From the NCBI RefSeq assembly GCF_023278185.1, contig NZ_CP066356.1, positions 6,812,001 through 6,876,000 on the forward strand: a stretch of 64,000 bases of DNA. The letters are read 5' to 3'. Numbering within the stretch: the first letter of the stretch is position 1; every line of letters begins with the position of its first letter. The position numbers and the translations under genes were made by a program. The notes under the pieces were generated by a model. That model was not told where the DNA came from. It saw only the letters and a list, made by a program, of their open reading frames with translations, and did no database searches. This stretch comes from Bradyrhizobium elkanii USDA 76 (GTDB taxonomy: Bacteria > Pseudomonadota > Alphaproteobacteria > Rhizobiales > Xanthobacteraceae). This document shows, piece after piece, positions 50,406 through 59,752 of this stretch.

Positions 50406-51668
50406 ATGAGATCAGTCGGAAATGAACCATTGTCGCGTCACGCCCTCGCTTTCGTGCTGGCCGGCGGACGCGGCAGCAGACTTCAGGAGCTCACCGACAG
50501 GCGCGCCAAGCCGGCGGTGTATTTCGGCGGCAAGTCCCGCATCATCGATTTCGCGCTCTCCAATGCGGTGAACTCCGGCATCCGTCGCATCGCGGTGGCG
50601 ACCCAGTACAAGGCGCACAGCCTGATCCGGCATCTGCAGGGCGGCTGGAACTTCTTCCGCCCTGAGCGGAACGAGAGTTTCGATATCCTGCCCGCAAGCC
50701 AGCGCGTCTCCGAGACGATGTGGTATGTCGGCACGGCGGATGCGGTGTATCAGAACATCGACATCATCGAGGCGCACGGCACCAAGTACATTCTGGTGCT
50801 GGCCGGCGACCATGTCTACAAGATGGACTACGAGATCATGCTGAAGCAGCATGTCGAAAGCGGCGCCGACGTCACGGTCGGCTGCCTCGAGATGCCGCGC
50901 GCGGAATCCTCTGGCTTCGGCATCATGCATATCGACGAGACCGGCCTGATCCAGTCGTTCCTGGAGAAGCCGGCCGATCCGCCGCCGATGCCCGGCAAGC
51001 CCGACAAGTCGCTGGCCAGCATGGGTATCTATGTCTTCAATTCGGAATTCCTGTTCGACGAATTGCGCCGCGATGCCGCCGACCCGAACTCGGCGCACGA
51101 TTTCGGCAAGGACATCATCCCCTATATCGTCAAGCACGGCCGCGCGATCGCGCATCAGTTCAACGATTCCTGCGTCCGCTCCGGCGACGATCCGCGCGCC
51201 TACTGGCGCGATGCCGGCACCGTCGACGCCTATTGGGGCGCCAACATCGATCTCACCGACGTGGTGCCCGAGCTCGACCTCTACGATCGCTCGTGGCCGA
51301 TCTGGACCTATGCCGAGATCACACCGCCAGCCAAGTTCGTCCACGATGAGGAAGGCCGCCGCGGCCAGGCGGTCACCTCGCTGGTCTCGGGCGCCTGCAT
51401 CATCTCGGGCGCGTCGCTGCGACGCTCGCTGCTGTTCACCGGCGTCCACGTCAATTCCTACGCCAATGTCGAGAATGCGGTGATCATGCCCTATGTGAAT
51501 GTCGGCCGCGGCGCGCGGCTCAGAAACGTCGTGATCGATCGCGGCGTGCGGATTCCGGAAGGGCTCGTCGTCGGCGAGGATCCCGCATTCGACGGCAAGC
51601 GCTTCCGCACCACCGAGAACGGGATTACGCTGATCACGCAGGCGATGATCGACAGGCTCGAGACATGA
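50406..51668 (+). CDS. glgC: Glucose-1-phosphate adenylyltransferase GlgC
   Basis: GlgC makes ADP-glucose from ATP and glucose 1-phosphate, the committed step of glycogen synthesis. The protein has 420 residues from the ATG at 50406; an ATG two codons earlier directly touches the GGGAGG ribosome site, so the later one is better spaced. Motifs are [28 protein letters not shown], cut here as an N-terminal nucleotide site at residues 14-41, the [12 protein letters not shown] loop, GDHVYKMDY, and FLEKPADPP. The C-terminal part is the left-handed helix. It overlaps glgA by 4 bp. Confidence 0.95.
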   Translation: MRSVGNEPLSRHALAFVLAGGRGSRLQELTDRRAKPAVYFGGKSRIIDFALSNAVNSGIRRIAVATQYKAHSLIRHLQGGWNFFRPERNESFDILPASQRVSETMWYVGTADAVYQNIDIIEAHGTKYILVLAGDHVYKMDYEIMLKQHVESGADVTVGCLEMPRAESSGFGIMHIDETGLIQSFLEKPADPPPMPGKPDKSLASMGIYVFNSEFLFDELRRDAADPNSAHDFGKDIIPYIVKHGRAIAHQFNDSCVRSGDDPRAYWRDAGTVDAYWGANIDLTDVVPELDLYDRSWPIWTYAEITPPAKFVHDEEGRRGQAVTSLVSGACIISGASLRRSLLFTGVHVNSYANVENAVIMPYVNVGRGARLRNVVIDRGVRIPEGLVVGEDPAFDGKRFRTTENGITLITQAMIDRLET

Positions 51669-53119
51669 CGCAACTGCGCGTCCTCGCGGTCGCTTCGGAA
51701 GTCTACCCGATCGTCAAGACCGGCGGCCTCGCCGACGTGGTCGGCGCGCTGCCGGCGGCGCTGCAGCGGCATGGCGTCACGACGCGAACGCTGGTGCCCG
51801 GCTATCCCGACGTGCTCAAGGCGCTGGCTTCGGCGGAGACGCTGCTGCACTGGCCGGAATTCTACGGCGGGCCGATCCGCGTGCTCGGCGGCGCGCGTGA
51901 CGGCCTCGATCTGTTCGCGCTCGACGCGCCGCATCTCTATGCGCGCCCCGGCAATCCCTATGTCGGTCCCGACGGACGCGACTGGCCGGACAACGGCATC
52001 CGCTTTGCCGCGCTGTCGCGGATGGCGGCGGAGATCGGCCAGGGCGCGATCACTTCCTTCGTCCCCGACATCGTACATGCGCATGACTGGCAGGCGGGCC
52101 TCGCACCGGCCCTCCTGCATTACGCCGGGCAACCGCGGCCGGGCACGGTGATGACCGTGCACAACCTCGCCTATCAAGGACAGTTCTCGCCGGACATGCT
52201 TGCCGCGTTCGGCCTGCCGGGCGAATCCTACGCGCTGCAAGGCGTCGAATATTACGGCACCATCAGCCTGTTGAAGGCCGGCCTGCAATTCGCCGACCGC
52301 ATCACCACGGTGTCGCCGACCTATGCGCGGGAGATTCAAAGCGACGAGGGCGGCATGGGGCTCGGCGGCCTGTTGCGCGAACGCGCCGACGTGCTGAGCG
52401 GCATCCTCAACGGCATCGACATATCAGTGTGGAATCCGGCCACCGATCCCGACATCGCGGCGCGCTTCAGCGCCGCGCAGCCGGCGGAGCGCGCGGTGAA
52501 CAAGGCGGCGCTGCAGCGGCGCTTCAGGCTTGATCCCGCGCCGGATGCGATGCTGCTCGGCGTCATCAGCCGGCTGTCATGGCAGAAGGGCCTCGACCTG
52601 CTGCTGGAGAACATCCCGACGCTGCTCGGCGAAGGCATTCAGCTTGCGCTGCTCGGCAGCGGCGACCGCGACCTGCAGGATCGCTACGCCGCGCTGGCGC
52701 ACGACAATCCCGGACGGATCGCGGTCGTGATCGGCTACGACGAGGCGCTGGCGCATCTGATCCAGGCCGGCGCCGACGCGCTCGCGGTGCCGTCGCGCTT
52801 CGAGCCGTGCGGCCTCACCCAGCTGTGCGCGCTGCGCTACGGCGCGGTTCCTGTTGTCGCCAATGTCGGTGGCCTTGCCGACACCGTGCTCGACTTCGAC
52901 GAAGTCGCGATCACCGGCGATGCGCCGACCGGCGTCAAGTTCGCACCCGTGACTTCCGATGCGCTCGCCCACGGCTTGCGCAAGGCGAACCTGCTGTTCA
53001 ACGACAAGGTGACCTGGCGCCGGCTGCAACAGGCCGGCATGGCCACCGATGTCTCCTGGCACAATCGCGCCGGCCGCTACGCCGCGCTCTATCGCGAGCT
53101 CGCGACGACGCGGCGCTAA
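51665..53119 (+). CDS. glgA: Glycogen synthase GlgA
   Basis: GlgA transfers glucose from ADP-glucose to growing glycogen. The 484-residue GT5 enzyme has the ADP-binding [18 protein letters not shown], the acceptor region [33 protein letters not shown], and the C-terminal catalytic [18 protein letters not shown]. The start overlaps glgC as ATGA. Branching enzyme, debranching enzyme and phosphorylase genes are not in the window, so the pair is detached from the rest of the glycogen genes, or these lie elsewhere. Confidence 0.95.
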   Translation: MTQLRVLAVASEVYPIVKTGGLADVVGALPAALQRHGVTTRTLVPGYPDVLKALASAETLLHWPEFYGGPIRVLGGARDGLDLFALDAPHLYARPGNPYVGPDGRDWPDNGIRFAALSRMAAEIGQGAITSFVPDIVHAHDWQAGLAPALLHYAGQPRPGTVMTVHNLAYQGQFSPDMLAAFGLPGESYALQGVEYYGTISLLKAGLQFADRITTVSPTYAREIQSDEGGMGLGGLLRERADVLSGILNGIDISVWNPATDPDIAARFSAAQPAERAVNKAALQRRFRLDPAPDAMLLGVISRLSWQKGLDLLLENIPTLLGEGIQLALLGSGDRDLQDRYAALAHDNPGRIAVVIGYDEALAHLIQAGADALAVPSRFEPCGLTQLCALRYGAVPVVANVGGLADTVLDFDEVAITGDAPTGVKFAPVTSDALAHGLRKANLLFNDKVTWRRLQQAGMATDVSWHNRAGRYAALYRELATTRR

Positions 53120-53129
53120 GCCGCCGCGA

Positions 53130-53444
53130 TCAATTCAGCAGATCGCAGGACGCGACGCGGTTGATGTCCGCCAGGCGCCGGTCGGGATTTCCCTTGAGAT
53201 CAAGGCTTGCGACGAGATCGAGCAGCCGGCCATAGGCGCGGTCGGCGACTGCGACGGGCAGCGGCTCCTCGTCGAAAGTTTCGACGTAATTGCCGACGAG
53301 ACCGCTCAGCAACCGGCAAACGCCGCGCTGCTCCGGGTCGTCCCTGCTGAGGATCTCGAGTTTTTGCTGGAAAGTCCTGAAGGTTCGCAACCCGTGGGGC
53401 TGTTGCGAAAGCCAATTGTGCAAATCAGGATACAGATCGGTCAT
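53130..53444 (-). CDS. Hypothetical small protein
   Basis: I do not recognise this 104-residue protein. It begins MTDLYPDLHNWLSQQPHGL and appears mostly helical and acidic in the middle (NYVETFDEEPLPVAVADRAY), with no signal peptide, membrane span or metal motif. It is convergent with glgA, the stops being 10 bp apart. Amino acid make-up and third-position GC look like a real gene. A link to glycogen is not shown. Confidence 0.65.
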   Translation of the reverse strand: MTDLYPDLHNWLSQQPHGLRTFRTFQQKLEILSRDDPEQRGVCRLLSGLVGNYVETFDEEPLPVAVADRAYGRLLDLVASLDLKGNPDRRLADINRVASCDLLN

Positions 53445-53575
53445 ATCAGCCTCTTCAAAATGGAGAAGAAGCTACCGGCTTATACAGCCGATCATGGTTC
53501 CGCGCCATCGCGATTTTTGCATGCATCCCCTGCCCTGCCGCGCAGGCCATGTCATTGGACCGGCATGTCCGCCGA

Positions 53576-54706
53576 CTAAAGTCGCGCGAGCGCCGGCAAA
53601 ATTCTGTAGCGCGCGATCTCGTGCGGATAGTCGCCGCGATTGGCGAGCAGCACGATGCCGAGCCTGCGCGCCGGCACCAGCCCGACATAGGCTGAGGCGT
53701 TATTGAGACCGCCCGGCTTGTCGATCACGGTGACGCCGTCCAGCCGCACATGCTCCCACGCCATCGCCTGGCCGAACTTTTCGTCGACGCGAAAGCTCTC
53801 ATGTTCGGTCATCTGCAAGGCCGCGCGCAATTCGGGATCGATCACCGCGCCGTCGAGGCAGGCGCCCAGCAATATGCCGAGATCGCGCGCCGATGAGAAC
53901 ATCTGGCCGGTGCCCGGAAAATCATAATAGCGCTGCTGATTGCCGGGCTGACCGATCGCCGTGCCGTCGTGGGAGTAGCCCTGAACCACACGCCGCATCA
54001 TCTCGGGCGCCATCGTCGCACGGTCGTCCTCGCTGCGGTCCGGAACGAAGGTCGACGTCATGCCGAGCGGCTTGAGGATTCGGCTCCCGATCAACGTCGC
54101 GATCGGCATGTCATAGCGCCGCTCCAGCACCAGTTGCAGCAGCACATAGCCCGCATGGCTGTAGATGCGCTGCTTGCCCGGCTGTTCGCCCGCCGGTGGA
54201 GTCCATACATTGAGCATCGCGATGAACTGATCGCGGCTGAAGGTGCCGACCGGCCATGGCGGATGGTCGGTCGGCAGCAGCAGGCCTGACGTATGATTGA
54301 CGAGCTCGCCGATGGTGATGCGGCTGACGTAGTCGCCATGCAACTCGGGCAGATATTTCGTGACGGGATCGTCCAGCCGCAATTCACCACGCTCCGTGCC
54401 GAGCGCGACCAGCGTCGCCTCGAACAGCTTACGCAACGAGGCGAGGTTGAACAGCGTGTCCGGGGTAACCGGTCGCTTCGCCGCTGCGTCAGCGAAACCG
54501 TAGTTGAAGAAGGCGACCCGGCCGCCGGCATAGACCGCCGCGGCGAGACCGCCCGGGTCGGCCGCAGTCGCGGTCGGCGCGAGTTCCGTCGTGACGATAT
54601 CCCCGATCTGCGCATCCATGTCGGAATCCGCACGCGCGATGCCAAGCGCGCCAACAGCGACGACGAGCAGGACGGCCGCGATCCGGACGGTGAGCCATTG
54701 TCTCAT
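53576..54706 (-). CDS. Class C beta-lactamase-like serine hydrolase
   Basis: This 376-residue exported protein has a signal peptide (IAAVLLVVAVGALGIARA). The three class C motifs are altered but recognisable: S90-L-R-K93, Y182-S-H (in place of YxN), and KPGG (in place of KTG), followed by AYVGLVPARRLGIVLLANRG, which is close to the AmpC end. It could be a weak beta-lactamase, an esterase or a D,D-peptidase. No AmpR-type regulator is adjacent. Activity on antibiotics cannot be claimed from sequence alone. Confidence 0.83.
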   Translation of the reverse strand: MRQWLTVRIAAVLLVVAVGALGIARADSDMDAQIGDIVTTELAPTATAADPGGLAAAVYAGGRVAFFNYGFADAAAKRPVTPDTLFNLASLRKLFEATLVALGTERGELRLDDPVTKYLPELHGDYVSRITIGELVNHTSGLLLPTDHPPWPVGTFSRDQFIAMLNVWTPPAGEQPGKQRIYSHAGYVLLQLVLERRYDMPIATLIGSRILKPLGMTSTFVPDRSEDDRATMAPEMMRRVVQGYSHDGTAIGQPGNQQRYYDFPGTGQMFSSARDLGILLGACLDGAVIDPELRAALQMTEHESFRVDEKFGQAMAWEHVRLDGVTVIDKPGGLNNASAYVGLVPARRLGIVLLANRGDYPHEIARYRILPALARL

Positions 54707-55225
54707 GGAGAATGAAATCGGTGTTGCGATGTGACCCGCGGGCGGGTCTGTTCACCATCGCGAGATGGCAACATCACGATCCTAGCGGTGGAACCAATGC
54801 GTCCGAATTCACGATTACGCGTCTTGCGCCGTTACCATCCCGGCCGGGAAGGGGCGGCCCGATCGCTGTTCCGGTGGTCACTTCCGGAAGCCGCGATCGC
54901 GACCGCCCTCCCACTCCAGCCACGGTGCGGGAACTGCAATCGAACAAACAAATGCGGGACGTTTGAAAATGACGGGAGTGGGCTTCGACGAAACGGCGAG
55001 ATCGGCGCTTGCCGATCGGGCCAAGGATATTTCTGACTTCGTCACATTCCGCTCCCAACCGGGGACGTTTCTTTCTAGCAACAATTCGTCAATCGAAGGT
55101 TGCATAAGCCGATTGGATTCGATTTTCAAGACACGGTCGTCCGCGACGTTTTGTCCCGTTCCAGATGCCGGATACGCGCGATGGCTGCTTAAGCATCGGT
55201 TAACCATCGATGCGCGGCGCGAGAC
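54707..55225. other. Intergenic region without a supported gene
   Basis: This 519-bp stretch precedes the beta-lactamase-like gene and follows the stop of the RclC-like gene. A plus-strand frame at 54963-55286 (MKMTGVGFDETARSALADRA start) is open but overlaps the RclC-like gene and has no family resemblance I can see. Base composition is less GC-rich near 54950-55200 than in the flanking genes. I see no repeat. Confidence 0.5.
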
Positions 55226-55714
55226 CTATGTGGCGCGCGAGCGGACGATCGACCGCGGCAACGACGCCAATAGCAGCACGAGATAGACGCAGAGCAGCAC
55301 GATGTCCTTGAACAGGAACTCGCCGGCCAGGTTCCAGGCCATCGGATCGGTCGACAGGCTCCATTTGACCACCCCGGGAGTCGTGAAGAAGAACGACCAC
55401 GTCACCGCGAAGGTGATGACACCCATCAGCGAGCCGATCGCTGAGAGAAGCGGGCTGAACGCGCCGGCGGCGAGCAGCACCGCAATGCCGAACTCGGTGA
55501 CCCCGAGCACATAGGCCTCGCCCCGGAGGCCGAACATCGACAGCCACGAGACGAAAGGACTGTTGCTGATGAACTGCGCGATGCCTTGCGCCGATTGCAG
55601 TGTGAATTTCTGCATGCCGAACGACACGAAGATCACGACCATGACCCAGCGCAGGATCGCGAGCGGACGATAAGGCCCCTCGCCCTGTTCGGCGATGTTG
55701 AACGACAGATTCAT
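55226..55714 (-). CDS. DUF417 (RclC/YkgB-like) inner-membrane protein
   Basis: This 162-residue protein has four probable membrane spans. The N-terminal ILRWVMVVIFVSFGMQKFT, the loop AQFISNSPFVSWLSMFG and EFGIAVLLAAGAFSP are typical of DUF417. The E. coli member RclC (YkgB) belongs to the reactive chlorine resistance genes. No rclA or rclR partner is adjacent; the upstream neighbour on the same strand is a TetR gene 193 bp away. A role in stress is possible by family only. Confidence 0.85.
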   Translation of the reverse strand: MNLSFNIAEQGEGPYRPLAILRWVMVVIFVSFGMQKFTLQSAQGIAQFISNSPFVSWLSMFGLRGEAYVLGVTEFGIAVLLAAGAFSPLLSAIGSLMGVITFAVTWSFFFTTPGVVKWSLSTDPMAWNLAGEFLFKDIVLLCVYLVLLLASLPRSIVRSRAT

Positions 55715-55907
55715 GCTGATGTTTCTTCCCTCGCTGCGATGCCACCATCGGCCGTCGTTACGGCGTTCGTGGCAGGACTACGCAGCGCACGCCGCGCGCG
55801 TTACGCGCGGGACAACGTCTCGCCTTCACGATGATGTGCGGATGAGATGAGGAATAGTCGCTGCGAGAGATGTCTTCGGCGAAGCCGCAGAGCGCGCCGC
55901 GCCGGCC

Positions 55908-56543
55908 TCAGGCGCGCTGGCGCAGCGGCCGCGCGGCGTCCTTTGCCGGCACTGGCATGGTGAAGCCGTACAGGAACAGGTCCACCACCATGTCGGCGAA
56001 CTCCCCTGGATCGATCCCGCCCTTCGGGTCGTACCAGGTGTGGCTGAAGTTCAGGATGCCGAACAGCATCATGCTGTAGATCTTCTTGGTCCGCTTGACG
56101 ATCTTGCCTTCCTTGTCGAGCTTGACCAGAAGATCCGAGACCGTGTCGACGAGCTGGCGCTCCAGCGCCTTGATCGCATCCTGCTCGGTCTCGCCGAGGA
56201 ACGAGAGGTCGTTGAGGATCACGCGCTGCTCGTCGCTCGAGCGCGCATTCAGCGCGACGATGGCCTGGATCGCGGCGCGGAACTGTTCCAGCGTCGTCGC
56301 CTTTTCAACCATCGCGGCCTCGACGTCGGCGATCATCTCGCGGATATGGGCGTCGAGGATCGCGAACAGGATCGCTTCCTTGGAATCGAAATAGTGGTAC
56401 AGCGCGCCGCGCGACAGCTTGCAGGCATCCGCAAGGTCGGCGATCGAGGCACGCATATAGCCCTGCCGCGCGAACAGGCCGCAGGCGGTGGTGAGAATGC
56501 CCTGCTGAATCTCGTCGTAATTCTCTGAGCGCGTCCGCGCCAT
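55908..56543 (-). CDS. TetR-family transcriptional regulator
   Basis: This 211-residue repressor has the TetR helix-turn-helix in residues 12-60 (ARQGYMRASIADLADACKLSRGALYHYFDSKEAIL in two halves), and a helical ligand domain. It is divergent from the FAD oxidoreductase-Liv operon with 247 bp between the starts and a TetR-type palindrome in between. Regulators of this kind often sense an acyl-CoA, which fits the acyl-CoA ligase in the operon. The effector is not shown. Confidence 0.9.
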   Translation of the reverse strand: MARTRSENYDEIQQGILTTACGLFARQGYMRASIADLADACKLSRGALYHYFDSKEAILFAILDAHIREMIADVEAAMVEKATTLEQFRAAIQAIVALNARSSDEQRVILNDLSFLGETEQDAIKALERQLVDTVSDLLVKLDKEGKIVKRTKKIYSMMLFGILNFSHTWYDPKGGIDPGEFADMVVDLFLYGFTMPVPAKDAARPLRQRA

Positions 56544-56701
56544 TGCCGTCTCTCTCGTGCACCATCGGCGCCGCCGGAATCGGGCGACTGCCGTCTCTCT
56601 ATACTACCGCCGCCCACGCTCTCCTCCCCTTTGCGGGCACCATCCACCAGAACTCTTCGATCGCCCACGATGACGCGACCTGCGTCAAAAAATAATTTGA
56701 A

Positions 56702-56711
56702 CGACCGGTCG
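56702..56711. promoter_or_regulatory. Candidate TetR operator
   Basis: CGACCGGTCG is a perfect 10-bp palindrome set in AT-rich flanks (TTTGAA before, GATTATATT after). Cores of ACCGGT type are common operators for TetR proteins of acyl-CoA pathways. It lies 80 bp before the oxidoreductase start and 158 bp before tetR. A TATATT at 56715-56720 may be the promoter -10 box. Confidence 0.55.
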
Positions 56712-56790
56712 GATTATATTAGACTGCCGTCCATCAAGCAAGCGGATTGCGCACGCCGGGACCAACCCGGGGCATCGCGGGAGGTTGCGC

Positions 56791-58101
56791 GTGGATTCTC
56801 AGAGGATCGATGCTGTCGTGATCGGAGCCGGTGCCGGCGGGCTGTGCGCCGCGGCGCGCCTTGCCCATGGCGGGCTGCATACGCTCGTCGTCGACGACAA
56901 GGACCGGCTCGGTGGGCGCGCCTCGACCGAGGAGATCGACGGCTTCAAGGTCAATATCGGGGCGATCGCGATCGAGTTCGGTGGCGTGTTCGAGGAAACC
57001 TTCCACACCGTCGGCGCCCCGCTCGACATCCGCGCGCCGGAGCCCGCGAGTTCGTTCTTCATCGACGGCAAGGTGATCGATGTCGGCCGCGGCGGCTGGT
57101 CGCTGCTGCTCGGCCAGCTGACCAAGCAGGCCTCGCGCATCCTGGAGAAATTCGCCGACGCCCGCTCCGGCAATCTGCCTGACGGGCGGCAATCGACCGA
57201 AGACTGGCTGAAGGGCTACACCAGCAATGCCACGGTGCACGCGCTGTTCCGCAATCTCTGCGCGGCGATCTTCGCCTGCAACGCCGCCGAGCTGCCAGCC
57301 CGCGCCTTCCTCACTTATTTCACCAGCAAGGGCGCCTTCAAGAAGTTCGGCTTCTGCCCGCAGGGCACGATCGGCGTCTGGAACAGTCTCGGCAACGCTG
57401 TCAGGCGCAATGGCGACATCTGGCTCGGAACGCCGGCGACGACGATCCACACTGCCAACGGCAAGGTTGAAGGCGTCACCGTGCTCAGGAACGGCGAGCG
57501 GGTGCGGATCGACACCGATCTCGTCATCAGCAATGCCGGACCAAAGGCCACGGTCGCGCTTGCCGGCGGCGAGGCGTTCCCGGCGGACTACATCGCCAAG
57601 GTGAAGAACGACCTTCGCCCGGCCGCCAACATCGTCATCAATGTCGCGAGCCGCGAGCCGCTGATCAATCATCCCGGCATCGTCACCTTCGGCAAGACGC
57701 GCCGGCTCTGCAACATGGCTAACCTCAGCGCCACCTGTCCGGAGCTCGCTCCATCAGGCTGGCATCTCTATGTCGCCTACGCGGTTCCGGTGCCGGCGCT
57801 CGGCGATTTCGACTCCAATGCGGAGGTCGCGCTCGCGCTCGAGGATCTTCGCGAGCAGTTCGCGAATTTCGACCAGGCCAGGATCCTGTCGATCCGGGTG
57901 ATGCGCGACGACTGGCCGGCGCAACGCAGCTGCGCCGGCTACGATCTGCCGCGCGAGACCGGCATCGAGGGCCTGTGGTGCGTCGGCGACGCGGTGAAGC
58001 AATATGGCAATGGCGGCACCCAGGCCTGCGCCGAGACCGCGAAGCTCGTCACCGATGCGATCCTCGCCGCGCGTCCGCGCTTATCGGCCAGCCGGATCTG
58101 A
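56791..58101 (+). CDS. Phytoene desaturase-like NAD(P)/FAD-dependent oxidoreductase
   Basis: This 436-residue flavoprotein starts at a GTG six bases after GGGAGG; a TTG two codons earlier is possible. The FAD site is AVVIGAGAGGLCAAARLAHGG, followed by DKDRLGGRASTEEIDGF, and the C-terminal FAD contact is GLWCVGDAVKQYGNGGTQACAETA. The fold is that of carotenoid desaturases and amine oxidases. It heads an operon with Liv transporter genes and an acyl-CoA ligase, so it probably oxidises the imported compound or its CoA ester. No carotenoid genes are nearby. Confidence 0.85.
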   Translation: MDSQRIDAVVIGAGAGGLCAAARLAHGGLHTLVVDDKDRLGGRASTEEIDGFKVNIGAIAIEFGGVFEETFHTVGAPLDIRAPEPASSFFIDGKVIDVGRGGWSLLLGQLTKQASRILEKFADARSGNLPDGRQSTEDWLKGYTSNATVHALFRNLCAAIFACNAAELPARAFLTYFTSKGAFKKFGFCPQGTIGVWNSLGNAVRRNGDIWLGTPATTIHTANGKVEGVTVLRNGERVRIDTDLVISNAGPKATVALAGGEAFPADYIAKVKNDLRPAANIVINVASREPLINHPGIVTFGKTRRLCNMANLSATCPELAPSGWHLYVAYAVPVPALGDFDSNAEVALALEDLREQFANFDQARILSIRVMRDDWPAQRSCAGYDLPRETGIEGLWCVGDAVKQYGNGGTQACAETAKLVTDAILAARPRLSASRI

Positions 58102-58106
58102 GCACG

Positions 58107-58961
58107 ATGCCGACGACCATCCCGCATCCGACACCGCAACGAGCGCCAGTCGCCGTGCCACAGCGGCAGGGCCTGCTCGAATTCCGCAACATCCGGATCG
58201 TCTACGACAATGCGATCGAGGCGATCCGCGACGTCTCGATCGCGGTGCCCGAGGGTCGCATCGTCGCCCTGCTCGGCTCCAACGGCGCCGGCAAATCGAC
58301 GCTGCTGAAGGCGATGTCCGGCATCCTCTATACCGAGGAAGGCGTGATCGAGAACGGCAGCATCCGCTTCCGCAATGACGAGGTGCATCGCCTTGCGCCG
58401 GACGAACTGGTCCGCCGCGGCATCGTGCAGGTGCCGGAGGGCCGCCGCGTGTTCGCGGCACTCACCATCGACGAGAACCTGCAAATGGGCGGCTACACGA
58501 GGACCAGCGCCGAGGCGCGCGAGCGCCGCGACAAGGTGTTTGCGCTGTTTCCGCGGCTATATGAGCGGCGCGACCAGATCGCCGGCTACATGTCCGGCGG
58601 CGAACAGCAGATGCTCGCGATCGGCCGCGCGTTGATGACCGATCCCGTGCTGCTGGCGCTCGACGAGCCGTCGCTCGGCCTCGCGCCGCTGATCATCGAC
58701 CGCATCTATGAGGTGATCGCCCGGCTGCGCGACGAACTGAAGATGACGGTGCTGCTGGTCGAGCAGAACGCGCAGCGCGCACTCGATATCGCCGACTACG
58801 GCTACATCCTGGAGACCGGCCGCGTCGTGCTCGACGGCACAGCAGCGAGGCTCACCGCCAACGAGGACGTCCAGGAATTCTATCTCGGCGTCTCCTCCAC
58901 GGGTCGCAAGAGCCTGCGCGACGTCAAGCACTACAAGCGCCGCAAGCGGTGGTTGTCGTGA
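58107..58961 (+). CDS. livF: Branched-chain-type ABC transporter ATPase LivF-like
   Basis: This is an ATPase of a Liv-type importer. The 284-residue protein has Walker A GSNGAGKST, the LivF-type IVQVPEGRRVFAALTIDENL, the signature YMSGGEQQMLAIGRAL, and Walker B LLALDEPSLGLAPL. The N-terminal leader is rich in proline, and the C-terminus has a basic tail (KHYKRRKRWLS) longer than in classical LivF. It starts 5 bp after the oxidoreductase and overlaps the livG-like gene. Confidence 0.9.
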   Translation: MPTTIPHPTPQRAPVAVPQRQGLLEFRNIRIVYDNAIEAIRDVSIAVPEGRIVALLGSNGAGKSTLLKAMSGILYTEEGVIENGSIRFRNDEVHRLAPDELVRRGIVQVPEGRRVFAALTIDENLQMGGYTRTSAEARERRDKVFALFPRLYERRDQIAGYMSGGEQQMLAIGRALMTDPVLLALDEPSLGLAPLIIDRIYEVIARLRDELKMTVLLVEQNAQRALDIADYGYILETGRVVLDGTAARLTANEDVQEFYLGVSSTGRKSLRDVKHYKRRKRWLS

Positions 58962-59752
58962 CCGCGCTGCTCACGGTCGAAAATCTGTCAAAGCGCTTCG
59001 GCGGCCTGCAGGCGGTCGCCGATGTCAGCCTGCGCGTCGCGCCCGGCGAGATCTGCAGCGTGATCGGTCCGAACGGCGCCGGCAAGACCACGCTGTTCAA
59101 CATGATCTCGGGCGTGCTGCGGCCAAGCGGCGGCCGCATCAGCTTCGACGGCATCGACCTCTCGACGATCTCGCCGTGGAAATTCGCCGCGGTCGGCATC
59201 GGCCGCACCTTCCAGAATCTCGCGCTGTTCAAGCACGGCACCGTGGTCGAGAACATCCTGACCGGCCGCCACACCCATCTGCGCTCGACCGTGCTCGATG
59301 CGGTGTGGTTTTACGGGCGTACCCGCAAGGAAGAGATCGCGGCACGGCAGCGTGTCGAACACATCATCGAATTCCTCGAGATCGAGCATATCAGGGACGC
59401 CGTGGTCGGCACGCTGTCCTACGGCCAGCAAAAGCGCGTCGAGCTCGCCCGCGCGCTCGCCTGCGAGCCGAAGCTATTGCTGCTGGACGAGATGGTCTCC
59501 GGCATGAACCAGGAGGAGACCGAGGACATCGCGCGCTTCGTGCTCGACATCCGCGACGAGCTCGGCATCACCGTCGTGATGATCGAGCACGAGATGCGCA
59601 TCGTGATGGACATCTCCGACCGCATCCATGTGCTGAACTTCGGCCGCAAGATCGCCGAAGGCACGCCCGGCGAGATCAGGCGCGATCCGGCGGTCGCGGA
59701 GGCCTATCTCGGCAGCCAGCGCGCTGACGCGATGGCGAAGGCGGGCGCTTGA
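58958..59752 (+). CDS. livG: Branched-chain-type ABC transporter ATPase LivG-like
   Basis: This is the second ATPase of the Liv-type importer. I start at the GTG at 58958, whose GTGA overlaps the livF stop; a GTG at 58949 is also possible. The 264-residue protein has Walker A GPNGAGKTT, the LivG-type GIGRTFQNLALFKHGTVVENIL, the signature LSYGQQKRVELARAL, and Walker B LLLLDEMVSGMNQ. MxxGMN here replaces the usual PAAGLN. It overlaps the ligase start by 1 bp. Confidence 0.9.
   Translation: MTALLTVENLSKRFGGLQAVADVSLRVAPGEICSVIGPNGAGKTTLFNMISGVLRPSGGRISFDGIDLSTISPWKFAAVGIGRTFQNLALFKHGTVVENILTGRHTHLRSTVLDAVWFYGRTRKEEIAARQRVEHIIEFLEIEHIRDAVVGTLSYGQQKRVELARALACEPKLLLLDEMVSGMNQEETEDIARFVLDIRDELGITVVMIEHEMRIVMDISDRIHVLNFGRKIAEGTPGEIRRDPAVAEAYLGSQRADAMAKAGA

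Noticed and set aside
54963..55286. A 107-codon plus-strand frame upstream of the beta-lactamase-like gene
   Set aside because: It overlaps the end of the RclC-like gene, lacks a clear ribosome site, and shows no conserved pattern. Too weak to call a gene.
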